A DNA stretch of 64,000 bases from an uncultured Clostridia bacterium (GTDB taxonomy: Bacteria > Bacillota > Clostridia > UMGS1810). The translations under genes were made by a program, and so were the position numbers. Of this stretch, positions 1-8,476 are shown piece by piece. The notes beneath the pieces are model-generated. The model had not been told where the DNA came from, searched no databases, and worked only from the letters and a program-made list of their open reading frames with translations. Position 1 is the first letter of the stretch. The number at the start of each line of letters is the position of its first letter. The stretch covers positions 1-64,000 of the forward strand of contig CAKSJG010000001.1 in the NCBI GenBank assembly GCA_934463165.1. Reading direction: 5' to 3'.

Positions 1-2
1 AA

Positions 3-167
3 GGAGAACCTGCGTCGTTAAACAGACATACAATTATAAAACAATATAAGATGTTTGACGGGAATACTGCATTTAATCCCGGCGAAAAATACAGGGTATG
101 TGTAGGGGTGGTTGATAAAAACAGCCATTTGATTTACCGCTGGCAAGAGTACGTAACAATTCAATAA
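3..167 (+). CDS. C-terminal fragment of an unknown protein
   Basis: An open frame enters from the left edge and runs for 54 codons to a TAA at 165-167. It ends 16 bases before the next start codon and its stop overlaps that gene's Shine-Dalgarno region, so the two are probably co-transcribed. The visible tail (…YRWQEYVTIQ) is rich in aromatic and charged residues and could be the last strands of an extracellular beta domain, but I do not recognise a family. The start lies outside the window. Confidence 0.6.
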   Translation, partial: GEPASLNRHTIIKQYKMFDGNTAFNPGEKYRVCVGVVDKNSHLIYRWQEYVTIQ

Positions 168-183
168 GAGGAGGTTTTTTGAG

Positions 184-990
184 ATGAAAAAAATAATTTC
201 TGTTTTACTGTGTTTGCTCATGTTGTGTTCCGCAACCGTATTTGCGGCAGAAACCGAAACAGTCGGCGGAAAAATTACACTGTCTCAGTTTTTGGGCGTT
301 AGCCGCGAGGAAGCTAAAAGCGTAGCGATAACGGTAACGATGTATGATACCGACTCCGAAACGGCTTATGTTGATAAGAATGCTTTTTATGATATAAGTG
401 ATAATTTTATTCTTACATCATCCATTGACCCCGAACCAATGACGTGGGAGGGAATATACATAACCGTTGAAAAAACAGACGGATGCCTTTCGTATGCATT
501 TATGGATAAGTGGGGATTTGCCGACAGATACGGTGCTTTAATGAGCAGAATTCCATATGGACTCTACAATGCGGATGATCTGTTGAAAGTAAATGAACTT
601 ACTGCACTCGGAAAGCCGCCGATTACCGTAAACAGTAATCTTGATATAACCGTAAACGGTCGAAAAGCAGATTTTTCGCTGAAACCGTTTATTGATAAAA
701 ACAGCAGAACGCTTGTTCCCGCAAAAGAGTTTTGTGCTTTTATCAATAAAAGCTTTTTACAGTCGGATAATCCAGCGGTCTTTACAATTAACCCTCATTC
801 CGATACAACATCCGAATCCGGCGGTGATTTAAGTGACTCGGTTATTTTCAGAATCGGCGAAAAAAGTTATGAAATAAACGGAAAAATTCATGAGACCGAT
901 GCATCAGCACAGCTTGTGGGCGGAAACATATATGTTCCGCTTCGCACCGTTGCAGAATTGTTGGGGTATAATGTTTTGTATTCAGAATAA
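184..990 (+). CDS. Secreted protein with copper amine oxidase-like N-terminal (stalk) domain
   Basis: A 268-residue protein beginning with a clear signal peptide (MKKIISVLLCLLML, hydrophobic core, cleavage probably after TVFAA near residue 22), so it is exported. The middle (about residues 140-200) has an ITVNGRKADFSLKPFI stretch followed by RTLVPAKEF, and the C-terminus (about 225-268) carries YEINGK…NIYVPLRTVAELLGY. These are the two halves of the copper amine oxidase N-terminal-like (stalk) domain, which in clostridia is an extracellular module on cell-surface and secreted proteins, with no oxidase activity of its own. The N-terminal 120 residues are not recognised. GGAGG precedes the ATG by about nine bases. 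A strong hairpin terminator follows, so this ends a transcript. A role in surface adhesion or structure is inference only. Confidence 0.7.
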   Translation: MKKIISVLLCLLMLCSATVFAAETETVGGKITLSQFLGVSREEAKSVAITVTMYDTDSETAYVDKNAFYDISDNFILTSSIDPEPMTWEGIYITVEKTDGCLSYAFMDKWGFADRYGALMSRIPYGLYNADDLLKVNELTALGKPPITVNSNLDITVNGRKADFSLKPFIDKNSRTLVPAKEFCAFINKSFLQSDNPAVFTINPHSDTTSESGGDLSDSVIFRIGEKSYEINGKIHETDASAQLVGGNIYVPLRTVAELLGYNVLYSE

Positions 991-1008
991 ATTTTTCCTC
1001 ATAAACAA

Positions 1009-1047
1009 ATATTCCGTCAAAACAAAAACGTTTTGACGGAATATTTT
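1009..1047. terminator. Bidirectional intrinsic terminator
   Basis: A 13-bp perfect stem (1011-1023 with 1030-1042) around a six-base loop, extended by A-T pairs and with T-rich flanks on both strands. It lies between the convergent stalk-domain gene and gpmI and can serve both. Confidence 0.85.
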
Positions 1048-1059
1048 TAAATTCCTCAC

Positions 1060-2589
1060 TTATTTTACAATAAGTGATTCTCCGGTCATTTCTTCGGGGA
1101 TATCAATATTCATTATGTCAAGCATAGTGGGGGCAAGATCGGCAAGCCTTCCGGATTTAAGCTTTACGTCGCCCACGCCCGATATAACAAGAGGAACAAC
1201 GTTTGTTGTGTGAGCCGTAAATACCGATTTATCCTTAGGATCAATCATTTGCTCTGCATTTCCGTGATCTGCCGTAATAAGGATTACGCCGCCCATTTCT
1301 TTTACCTTGTCATATATTTTTCCTATGCATTCGTCGACAGCTTCAACTGCCTTAACAGCAGCTTCCATAACACCGGTATGACCAACCATATCGCAGTTTG
1401 CATAGTTCAGAATAATAACATCATACTTGTTTGTATCCAGAGCTGCAAGAAGCTTATCCGTCACTTCGTATGCGCTCATTTCCGGCTGAAGATCGTATGT
1501 CGCAACCTTTGGGGAGGCAACAAGGATTCTGTCCTCGCCGTCATATACTTTTTCAACTCCGCCGTTAAAGAAAAATGTTACATGAGCATATTTTTCTGTT
1601 TCGGCAATTCTAAGCTGTTTAAGACCGAGTTTGCTTAAGTATTCACCCATGGTGTTTTTAAGCTGTTCGGGCTTAAATGCAACGTGTACATTCGGCATTG
1701 AAGCGTCATACTGAGTCATGCATACAAAATATGTTTTAAAGAACTTTCTTTCAAATCCGCTGAAATCGGGATCGACGATCGTTCTTGTGATTTCTCTTGC
1801 ACGGTCGGGGCGGAAATTGAAAAATACAACGCTGTCATTTTCTTTTATTACTCCGTTCGGCTTGCCGTCCGTTGTAATAACCGTAGGCACAACAAACTCG
1901 TCCGTCACATCGTCGTTATATGATTTTTCAATTGCTTCAACGGCACTTTCGCAGTAATTTCCATTTCCGTTTACCATTGCGTCATAAGCTTTAGACACTC
2001 TTTCCCAACGGTTGTCTCTGTCCATTGCATAGTATCTTCCGGAAACAGTGGCAATTTGTCCTATGCCGGTTTCTCTTATTTTGGATACAAGGCTTTTTGC
2101 AAAGTCAACACCGCTTGTGGGGGAGACATCTCTTCCGTCTAAGAAGCAGTGTATATAAACATTTTTAACGCCTTTTCTTTTTGCAAGCTCAATAAGACCG
2201 AAAAGGTGGTTAATGTGACTGTGAACACCGCCGTCGGACAAAAGACCCATTATATGAAAATCAGATCCGTTTTTAATACAATTGTCGCATGCCTCGTTAA
2301 ATTCCGGAATGTCAAAAAAGTCTCCGTCTTCAATTGACTTTGTAATTCTTGTTAGTTCCTGATACACAATTCTTCCCGCGCCGATGTTTGTATGACCAAC
2401 TTCGGAGTTGCCCATCTGACCGTCGGGAAGACCGACATCAAGACCGCTCGCATGTATAACGGTTGTCGGATTAGATGACGTTATCTCATCCATTCTCGGA
2501 GTTTTAGCGGCATAAATGGCATTTCCTTCTTTTATTTCACTCTTGCCGTAACCGTCAAGTATGGCAAGCAGTACCGGTTTTTTTCTCAT
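1060..2589 (-). CDS. gpmI: 2,3-bisphosphoglycerate-independent phosphoglycerate mutase
   Basis: A 509-residue cytoplasmic enzyme that interconverts 3- and 2-phosphoglycerate in lower glycolysis using two Mn2+ ions and a phosphoserine intermediate. The start MRKKPVLLAILDGYG gives the first metal-binding Asp; the nucleophile Ser62 is in NSEVGH; DGRDVSP and the distal metal motif DHGNAE (about residue 445) are present. Length is normal for the family (about 510). I chose the ATG at 2589 because AAAGGA lies 12-17 bases upstream; an in-frame TTG at 2610 precedes that site. It is the last gene of pgk-tpiA-gpmI, 28 bases after tpiA. No cofactor-dependent mutase is seen in the window. Confidence 0.96.
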   Translation of the reverse strand: MRKKPVLLAILDGYGKSEIKEGNAIYAAKTPRMDEITSSNPTTVIHASGLDVGLPDGQMGNSEVGHTNIGAGRIVYQELTRITKSIEDGDFFDIPEFNEACDNCIKNGSDFHIMGLLSDGGVHSHINHLFGLIELAKRKGVKNVYIHCFLDGRDVSPTSGVDFAKSLVSKIRETGIGQIATVSGRYYAMDRDNRWERVSKAYDAMVNGNGNYCESAVEAIEKSYNDDVTDEFVVPTVITTDGKPNGVIKENDSVVFFNFRPDRAREITRTIVDPDFSGFERKFFKTYFVCMTQYDASMPNVHVAFKPEQLKNTMGEYLSKLGLKQLRIAETEKYAHVTFFFNGGVEKVYDGEDRILVASPKVATYDLQPEMSAYEVTDKLLAALDTNKYDVIILNYANCDMVGHTGVMEAAVKAVEAVDECIGKIYDKVKEMGGVILITADHGNAEQMIDPKDKSVFTAHTTNVVPLVISGVGDVKLKSGRLADLAPTMLDIMNIDIPEEMTGESLIVK

Positions 2590-2617
2590 AATTAATCTTA
2601 TTCCTTTCAAAATACAA

Positions 2618-3364
2618 TCAGCTGTTTACGATAACGGAAAAGTCGTTTGCTTTAAGGCTGGCGCCGCCGACAAGTCCGCCGTCGATATCTTCTTTTGCAA
2701 AAAGCTCTTTGCTGTTTCCTGCATTTACGCTTCCGCCGTACTGAATGATAATTTCATCTGCAGCATCCTTGCCGTATACCTCTGCAACCACGTCTCTGAT
2801 AGCTTTGCAAACTTCCTGAGCCTGGTCGCTTGTAGCGGTTTTTCCGGTTCCTATAGCCCAAATCGGCTCATATGCAATTATGCATTTTTTAACCTGATCT
2901 GCAGTTAAGCCGCCGAGAGCAATTTTTGTCTGCATTCTTACAAGCTCGACCGTAATTCCCTGTTCTCTTTGTTCAAGAGATTCGCCGACGCAAATAATAG
3001 GGGTGAGGTTATGCTCAAAAGCTTTAAGTACCTTTTTGTTAACGGTTTCATTGGTCTCTGCAAAATACTGTCTGCGTTCCGAGTGACCGAGAATAACATA
3101 TTTAACGCCCATTTCCGAAAGCATGTCGGGAGCAATTTCACCCGTGAAAGCGCCCTTTTCTTCAAAATACATGTTTTCTGCACCGACTTCGATATTTGAA
3201 CCCTTGCAAGCTTCTATTGCATTTGAAAGCGATGTAAACGGCACACATACTATGCATTTATTTTTGCTGTCGGCAACAAGCGGCTTTAATTCATTTATAA
3301 GCTCTGTTGTCTGCTTCGGGGTTTTGTTCATTTTCCAGTTTCCTGCTACTACTGTTGTTCTCAT
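2618..3364 (-). CDS. tpiA: Triosephosphate isomerase
   Basis: A 248-residue TIM-barrel enzyme that interconverts dihydroxyacetone phosphate and glyceraldehyde 3-phosphate. Catalytic residues are visible: Asn9 and Lys11 in GNWKMNK, His94 in GHSERR, Glu166 in AYEPIWAIGTG, and the phosphate-binding GGSVN near residue 210. Start chosen at ATG 3364, ten bases after AAAGGA; the in-frame TTG at 3373 lies almost on the Shine-Dalgarno. Middle gene of the pgk-tpiA-gpmI operon; a 10-bp hairpin sits in the gap after pgk. Confidence 0.97.
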   Translation of the reverse strand: MRTTVVAGNWKMNKTPKQTTELINELKPLVADSKNKCIVCVPFTSLSNAIEACKGSNIEVGAENMYFEEKGAFTGEIAPDMLSEMGVKYVILGHSERRQYFAETNETVNKKVLKAFEHNLTPIICVGESLEQREQGITVELVRMQTKIALGGLTADQVKKCIIAYEPIWAIGTGKTATSDQAQEVCKAIRDVVAEVYGKDAADEIIIQYGGSVNAGNSKELFAKEDIDGGLVGGASLKANDFSVIVNS

Positions 3365-3403
3365 TATATTCAAATCCTTTCAAAATGTTTTCATACAAAT
3401 TAT

Positions 3404-3430
3404 AGGGTGCTGCACATGCGGCAACACCCT
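3404..3430 (-). other. Intercistronic hairpin between pgk and tpiA
   Basis: A 10-bp stem with one G-U type position and a seven-base loop in the 76-base gap between pgk stop and tpiA start. It lacks a U tract on the minus strand, so it looks like an mRNA processing or stabilising hairpin or a leaky terminator rather than a full terminator. Confidence 0.5.
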
Positions 3431-3440
3431 CTAAAGTCAA

Positions 3441-4637
3441 TTATTTGTCGTTTAATGCAACAATTCCGGGAAGAGCCTTTCCTTCAAGAAATTCAAGTGA
3501 TGCTCCGCCGCCGGTTGAAATATGTGTCATTTTATCTGCAAAACCGAGCTGTTCAACAGCAGCTGCTGAGTCTCCTCCGCCTATAATTGTAATAGCGTCT
3601 GTTTCGGCAAGTGCTGCTGCAACGGCAATAGTACCCTTTGCAAGAGTCGGGTTTTCAAAAACGCCCATAGGTCCGTTCCATACAACCGTCTTTGCATTCT
3701 TTGCTGCATCTGCAAAAAGCTCTCTTGTCTTTTCGCCTATGTCAAGACCTTCGCAATCTGCAGGAATCTTATCGGAATCAACCGTTCTGACATCGATTTC
3801 GGCAGTTATCGGATCGGGGAAGTCCTTAGATACTACGGTATCGATAGGAAGAAGAAGTTTAACTCCTTTTTCTTCGGCTTTCTTCATCATGTCAAGACAA
3901 TAAGATATTTTCTCGTCGTTAACAAGAGATTTTCCTACTTCATATCCCTTTGCCTTAAGGAATGTATAAGCCATTCCGCCGCCTATGATAAGTGTATCAA
4001 CTTTTTCTATAAGGTTAGATATAACGCCGAGCTTGTCTGCCACCTTAGCTCCGCCGAGAATAGCAACAAACGGTCTTTCGGGATTTAAAAGAGCCTTGCC
4101 CATTATGTCAATTTCTTTCTGGATAAGGTATCCGCATACGGCAGGAAGATATTTTGCAACACCCTCTGTTGATGCGTGTGCTCTGTGAGCTGTTCCGAAT
4201 GCGTCGTTTACATATATTTCAGCAAGCGATGCAAGCTGTTTTGCAAATTCGGGGTCATTCTTTTCTTCTTCTTTGTGAAATCTTACGTTTTCAAGAAGAG
4301 CTACTTCGCCGTCTTTAAGAGAAGCGGTAATAGCTTTGGCGCTTTCACCTATAACGTCATCAGCCATTTTAACTTCCTGACCGAGAAGCTCCGAAAGCCT
4401 TTTTGCAACAGGCTTAAGGCTGAACTTCGGGTTGAATTCACCTTTGGGTCTTCCGAGATGTGAGCAGAGTATAACCTTTGCCTTGTGATCAATAAGATAC
4501 TTAATAGTCGGAAGTGCTCCTATAAGTCTGTTTTCGTCGGTAATATTTTTGTTTTCGTCAAGAGGAACATTAAAGTCGCATCTTACGAGAACTTTCTTAC
4601 CTTCTACATTGATGTCTTCAATAGATTTTTTATTCAT
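3441..4637 (-). CDS. pgk: Phosphoglycerate kinase
   Basis: A 398-residue two-domain kinase that makes ATP and 3-phosphoglycerate from 1,3-bisphosphoglycerate. Visible hallmarks are VLVRCDFNVPLD near the N-terminus, HLGRP, ENVRFHKEE, GGAKVADK, the hinge/nucleotide motif NGPMGVFE and the C-terminal GGGDSAAA. Start chosen at ATG 4637, six bases after GAGGTG; the upstream in-frame GTG at 4646 overlaps that Shine-Dalgarno. It is the first gene of an operon with tpiA and gpmI. The usual partner gapA and the regulator cggR are not beside it; the upstream neighbour is a convergently ending degV operon transcribed the same way. Confidence 0.97.
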   Translation of the reverse strand: MNKKSIEDINVEGKKVLVRCDFNVPLDENKNITDENRLIGALPTIKYLIDHKAKVILCSHLGRPKGEFNPKFSLKPVAKRLSELLGQEVKMADDVIGESAKAITASLKDGEVALLENVRFHKEEEKNDPEFAKQLASLAEIYVNDAFGTAHRAHASTEGVAKYLPAVCGYLIQKEIDIMGKALLNPERPFVAILGGAKVADKLGVISNLIEKVDTLIIGGGMAYTFLKAKGYEVGKSLVNDEKISYCLDMMKKAEEKGVKLLLPIDTVVSKDFPDPITAEIDVRTVDSDKIPADCEGLDIGEKTRELFADAAKNAKTVVWNGPMGVFENPTLAKGTIAVAAALAETDAITIIGGGDSAAAVEQLGFADKMTHISTGGGASLEFLEGKALPGIVALNDK

Positions 4638-4690
4638 TGCAGTCACCTCATATAAATAATTTTTAATAAAGCCAAAATTTACTACTATAT

Positions 4691-4719
4691 ATTTTATAAT
4701 ATTTTTCTTTTGTTTGCAA
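4691..4719 (-). promoter_or_regulatory. Candidate sigma-A promoter of pgk-tpiA-gpmI
   Basis: TTGCAA (4719-4714), 17-base spacer, TAAAAT (4696-4691), about 55 bases upstream of the pgk start in an AT-rich gap. Spacing is ideal; the -10 box is one base from consensus. Confidence 0.45.
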
Positions 4720-4793
4720 GTATTTTTTACATAATAATCAAACTATCGTCATTTTGATATATTTTTAACAATCATTATTTGATTTTTATGTAA

Positions 4794-5648
4794 TTATTTT
4801 TTTAAATATGAAATTCCGAGAACTCCGGGTCCGGCATGAATACCTACACACGGACCAACATCAACGATGAGAAAGTTTTTATATTCACTTTTTTCTTTCA
4901 TTGCAGCAATAAAATCCTCGGCTCTTTTGATATCGTTTCCGTGCATTACGCATATTGTCTGGTCATAATCGTCACTTGCGTTGTTTATGACCATGTTTAC
5001 CATTTTAGAGAGTACTTTTTTGCTTCCTCTTACTTTTTCACGGTTTACGACAAGCCCGTCTTCAATTGCAAGAATAGGGGATATATCAAGCACATTGGCA
5101 ATTATTTTTGTTGTCGGGCTTATTCTTCCTCCTTTTTGCAGGTAGTCAAGAGTTTTTGGGTTTAAAATAATTTCCGTTGAATAAATTTTATCGCGGAGCA
5201 TGTTTAATATTTCATCCGAACTTTTTCCGGCTGATGCCATTTTTGCAGCTTCAATAACCCAATATCCGTAACCGTATGTAAATGTATTGTTTTCAAATAT
5301 ATGAATTCTTGAGTCCGGTTTTTCTTCTGCAACAGTATTTTTTGCTAAATTGGCCGACTGAAATGTTCCGCTTGCATTTGCCGAAAGCGGAATGTATATG
5401 ATTTCGTAATCATCGGCATAAGTATTGAATAAATCGATGTGTTCCTGAACGGTGATCTGCGCTGTTTTCGGGTGCACTGTTGTATTATCCAGTTTTTCAT
5501 AAAATTCTTTTGTATCAAGATCATACCTGTCAAGATAATCTTCATCGCCGAAAATTATATGTATCGGTACGAGCTTAATTCCGTATTTTTCAGCAGTTTC
5601 AAGCGTTATGTCCGAACATGTGTCGGTAATTATTTTTATTGGCTTCAT
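4794..5648 (-). CDS. DegV family fatty-acid-binding protein
   Basis: A 284-residue cytoplasmic DegV/FakB-type protein. The family binds a fatty acid between two domains; FakB members present it to the kinase FakA for phosphorylation and membrane lipid synthesis. N-terminal TDTCSDI and the fatty-acid carboxylate-binding region IPLSANASGTFQSA (about residue 85-100) are clear, as is the C-terminal HAGPGVLGISY. The start at ATG 5648 lies eight bases after AAAGGA; an upstream in-frame start would overlap trmL. It is the last gene of the Lrp-aminotransferase-trmL-degV cluster. No fakA is in the window. Confidence 0.88.
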   Translation of the reverse strand: MKPIKIITDTCSDITLETAEKYGIKLVPIHIIFGDEDYLDRYDLDTKEFYEKLDNTTVHPKTAQITVQEHIDLFNTYADDYEIIYIPLSANASGTFQSANLAKNTVAEEKPDSRIHIFENNTFTYGYGYWVIEAAKMASAGKSSDEILNMLRDKIYSTEIILNPKTLDYLQKGGRISPTTKIIANVLDISPILAIEDGLVVNREKVRGSKKVLSKMVNMVINNASDDYDQTICVMHGNDIKRAEDFIAAMKEKSEYKNFLIVDVGPCVGIHAGPGVLGISYLKK

Positions 5649-5668
5649 ATAATCAATCCTTTCAAAAT

Positions 5669-6160
5669 TTACCATGAATATATTGTTAACTGACCCTCAG
5701 TCAGCAGTTCAAAAAAGTTGTTTTGTCTGAGCGCTTCATATACTATTATTGCCACCGAATTTGACAGATTAAGGCTTCGTGAATCATTTATCATAGGTAT
5801 TCTGATGCATTTTTCGGGATTTTTCTTTAAAAGCGCTTCGTCGAGCCCTTTTGTTTCTTTCCCGAATAATATATAATCATTATCTTTAAATTTTACATCG
5901 CTGTATTTGTTTTGAGACTTCGTTGATGCATAATAGAATGTTCCGCTGTTTTGACAAAAAAAATCATCTATGTTTTCATAATATGTAATGTCAAGTAAAT
6001 CCCAGTAATCAAGGCCGGCACGTTTCAGCTTCTTATCGTCAATTTTAAACCCCAAGGGTTTTACAAGATGCAGCTTTGATCCCGTTGCCGCACAAGTCCT
6101 TGCAATGTTGCCCGTGTTTTGCGGAATTTCGGGTTCTACAAGCACAATATTAAAACTCAT
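5669..6160 (-). CDS. trmL: tRNA (cytidine(34)-2'-O)-methyltransferase
   Basis: A 163-residue SPOUT-class methyltransferase that 2'-O-methylates the wobble base of tRNA-Leu isoacceptors using S-adenosylmethionine. The compact length is typical of TrmL (about 155-165), with no extra RNA-binding domain. Motif 1 is PEIPQNTGNIARTCAATG, motif 2 LFGKETKGLDE (about residue 95-105) and motif 3 IPMINDSRSLNLSNSVAI, which form the SAM trefoil knot. It starts 18 bases after the aminotransferase and is followed 20 bases later by degV, so it is in one operon. Confidence 0.92.
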   Translation of the reverse strand: MSFNIVLVEPEIPQNTGNIARTCAATGSKLHLVKPLGFKIDDKKLKRAGLDYWDLLDITYYENIDDFFCQNSGTFYYASTKSQNKYSDVKFKDNDYILFGKETKGLDEALLKKNPEKCIRIPMINDSRSLNLSNSVAIIVYEALRQNNFFELLTEGQLTIYSW

Positions 6161-6178
6161 TAAAATAGCACTTCCTTA

Positions 6179-7345
6179 TCAAAGAGTATCCATAAATTTC
6201 TGTATACGTTCCATAGCAATATTAATCTGCTGTATACTGTATGCGTATGACACCCTGATAAAGCCTTCACCGCATTTTCCGAAAGCAGTGCCCGGAACAA
6301 CAGCAACATGCTGAGCATCAAGAAGCTTCTGACAAAATTCTTCAGATTTAAGTCCTGTTGATTTAATAGACGGAAAAATGTAAAACGCTCCCTGCGGATT
6401 AAAACACGGCAACCCCATTTTGTTAAAACCGTCTACTATGATTCTTCGTCTGTCGTTATATTCATTAACCATAAGCCTGATTGAATTTTCGCCGTTTTTC
6501 AGTGCTTCAATTGCAGCATACTGGCTCGTTGTCGGTGCGCACATTATGGCATACTGGTGAACTTTTGTTATTGCTTTTGTAATTTTTTTGTTTGCCATAA
6601 TATAGCCGAGCCTCCAGCCTGTCATTGCAAACGCTTTTGAAAAACCGTTTATTACTATTGTTCTGTCTTTCATGCCGGGCAGAGATGCTATAGACTCATG
6701 TTTTCCGTCATAAGTAAGCTCTGCATATATTTCATCCGACAAAACCATGATGTCATGCTCAATTGCAACTTCGGCAATGCCCTTTAATTCATCAAGAGTC
6801 ATGATTGCACCCGTCGGATTATTAGGGTATGACAAAACAATCATTTTGGTTTTTGATGTTATTTTTTCAAGGACTTCTTCTTTGGTGACTTTAAATTCAT
6901 TTTCCGCTTTTGTTTCAAGCGGAACGGGAACTCCGCCCGCAAGCGCTGCACACGGTTTATAGCATACAAAAGACGGCTCGGGAATTATCACTTCATCTCC
7001 GGGCTGCAAGACGGTTCTCATTGCAAGGTCAACGCCCTCGCTTCCGCCGACTGTAATTAAAACTTCATCGGGATTGTAATTTAAATTAAATTTTTTTACG
7101 TATTCGCAGACACCGTCTCTGAGCTCTGCAAGTCCGGAGTTTGATGTATAATACGTTCTTGCTTTTTCCAAAGAATATATACCTGCTTCTCTTATATGCC
7201 AGGGTGTTGCAAAGTCCGGCTCGCCGACACCGAGAGATATCGCGTCACCCATCTGATTTACCACGTCAAAAAATTTTCTTATTCCCGACGGCTGCATATC
7301 GGTAACGGTTTTATTTATAAATTTATCCGGATTAAATGTATTCAT
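6179..7345 (-). CDS. PLP-dependent aminotransferase, class I/II (alanine/aspartate type)
   Basis: A 388-residue fold-type I aminotransferase. LGVGEPDFATP near residue 40, YPNNPTGA (about 173-180), the Schiff-base lysine in NGFSKAFAMTGWRLGY (about 236) and the carboxylate-binding Arg in FIRVSYAYS (about 370) are all present. The gene overlaps an upstream Lrp-type regulator by four bases (ATGA), the same arrangement as yugG-yugH (alaR-alaT) of Bacillus subtilis, where the enzyme is an alanine transaminase. Alanine synthesis is therefore my best guess, but aspartate or aromatic amino acids cannot be excluded from sequence. Confidence 0.9.
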   Translation of the reverse strand: MNTFNPDKFINKTVTDMQPSGIRKFFDVVNQMGDAISLGVGEPDFATPWHIREAGIYSLEKARTYYTSNSGLAELRDGVCEYVKKFNLNYNPDEVLITVGGSEGVDLAMRTVLQPGDEVIIPEPSFVCYKPCAALAGGVPVPLETKAENEFKVTKEEVLEKITSKTKMIVLSYPNNPTGAIMTLDELKGIAEVAIEHDIMVLSDEIYAELTYDGKHESIASLPGMKDRTIVINGFSKAFAMTGWRLGYIMANKKITKAITKVHQYAIMCAPTTSQYAAIEALKNGENSIRLMVNEYNDRRRIIVDGFNKMGLPCFNPQGAFYIFPSIKSTGLKSEEFCQKLLDAQHVAVVPGTAFGKCGEGFIRVSYAYSIQQINIAMERIQKFMDTL

Positions 7346-7824
7346 AATGTTATCACCTGTCTTGTGTCTTTTTCTTCGTCTTCAAAGACAATGCCCTCGT
7401 ATTTGTATTTTTTCAGCACAAAGTGTGTTCCCGTGCTTACAACACATTCCATCGGCGCAAGCCTGTTGGCAACAAAAAGGGCAACCTCTTTCATGGTTTT
7501 TCCTTCTATTATGACCGTAAGATCAAATGCTCCCGCCATAAGGTAAAGTGATTTTACTTCGGGGAATTTATATATTCTCTCGGCAATTTTATCAAAGCCT
7601 TCACCGCGCTGAGGTGTAACTTTGAGTTCTATAAGCGCGGTTACGCATTCTTTGCCTGTTTTTTCCCAATTAATTACACTTTTATTTCCGAGAATAATTT
7701 TTTCTTTTTTAAGTTCATCTATTTCCGCGGCGACAGCCTCGGGCGTCATATCCGCCATAATTGCAATTTGTTCGAGCGGCAGATTACAGTCGCTTTCAAG
7801 TATTTCAAGAATTTTTTCGTGCAT
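7342..7824 (-). CDS. Lrp/AsnC family transcriptional regulator
   Basis: A 160-residue regulator with an N-terminal winged HTH (about residues 3-55, CNLPLEQIAIMADMTPEAVAAEI) and a C-terminal RAM/AsnC ligand-binding domain (about 65-145, containing VKSLYLMAGAFDLTVIIEG, with the Gly-Ala turn of the family). It lacks the common RALQ-type opening but the fold order is clear. Strong Shine-Dalgarno AAAAGGAGG lies before the ATG. The four-base overlap with the aminotransferase implies translational coupling and a role in controlling that gene in response to an amino acid, by analogy to AlaR of B. subtilis. Confidence 0.88.
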   Translation of the reverse strand: MHEKILEILESDCNLPLEQIAIMADMTPEAVAAEIDELKKEKIILGNKSVINWEKTGKECVTALIELKVTPQRGEGFDKIAERIYKFPEVKSLYLMAGAFDLTVIIEGKTMKEVALFVANRLAPMECVVSTGTHFVLKKYKYEGIVFEDEEKDTRQVITL

Positions 7825-7857
7825 TGAAAAATTACCTCCTTTTTACATTTACACTAT

Positions 7858-7886
7858 ATTATAACTCAATTTTAATATAATTACAA
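7858..7886 (-). promoter_or_regulatory. Promoter of the Lrp-aminotransferase-trmL-degV operon
   Basis: TTGTAA (7886-7881), 17-base spacer, perfect TATAAT (7863-7858), followed within 25 bases by a strong Shine-Dalgarno and the Lrp start. Confidence 0.65.
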
Positions 7887-7920
7887 TATCTTTTTTTAAA
7901 TATGGACAATTATTAAAAAA

Positions 7921-7964
7921 TAAAAACAGGGCCGAAAAAAACTTTATACAGTTTTTTACAGCCC
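7921..7964 (-). terminator. Intrinsic terminator of spoVG
   Basis: On the minus strand, a stem of about 15 bp (7964-7950 with 7943-7929, two imperfect positions) ends in GGCCC and is followed by a T-rich tract (TGTTTTTA). It lies 40 bases after the spoVG stop. Confidence 0.75.
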
Positions 7965-8003
7965 TTGAGCTACATAACAGATTATTTTTATGTATTTGAA
8001 AAA

Positions 8004-8267
8004 TTATTCTTCAATTTCCGCTTTGTTGTATGCATCTAAAATGATTTTTTCGATTATAGCTCTTGTTTCAAAATTGATCGGGTGTGCAACGTCTTTAAAT
8101 GTGCCGTCCTTCAGACGTTTATTTGGCATAGCCACAAAAACTTTGTCCCCGTTTTCGATGACTTTAATGTCATGAACGGTAAAACAATCATCGATTGTTA
8201 TCGAGGCAATCGCTTTCATCTTACTGTCTGTAGCGATTTTTTTGACTTTAATACCTGTGATCTCCAT
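8004..8267 (-). CDS. spoVG: SpoVG family RNA/DNA-binding regulator
   Basis: An 87-residue protein that matches SpoVG over nearly its whole length: MEITGIKVKK, SITIDDCFTVHDIKVIE, the conserved VAMPNKRLKDGTFKD nucleic-acid-binding segment and DVAHPINFETRAIIE. SpoVG affects septation and sporulation in Bacillus and acts as a broad post-transcriptional regulator elsewhere; it also occurs in non-spore-formers, so its presence does not prove sporulation. AGAGG precedes the ATG. The gene is monocistronic, with a consensus promoter and a terminator; the usual neighbours purR, yabJ and glmU are absent. Confidence 0.95.
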   Translation of the reverse strand: MEITGIKVKKIATDSKMKAIASITIDDCFTVHDIKVIENGDKVFVAMPNKRLKDGTFKDVAHPINFETRAIIEKIILDAYNKAEIEE

Positions 8268-8300
8268 TACGAAACCTCTTTTCTATACATGTTTTACTAT

Positions 8301-8329
8301 ATTATAAATAAAATGGATTAATTTGTCAA
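8301..8329 (-). promoter_or_regulatory. Consensus promoter of spoVG
   Basis: TTGACA (8329-8324), 17-base spacer, TATAAT (8306-8301): a perfect sigma-A promoter about 35 bases upstream of the spoVG start. In B. subtilis spoVG is famous for a sigma-H promoter; here the visible signal is sigma-A type. Confidence 0.8.
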
Positions 8330-8476
8330 TAAATTTAAGTTTTGAACAATCAAATTCAGAAGAAATATACAATGGTTATGTTTTTATTTTGTGTAATTCG
8401 CCTATAAATAAAATTGATTTTGTTATGTTGTGTGTGTAATTATTGTATCTGCCGACAATTAACATTAACACATCCG

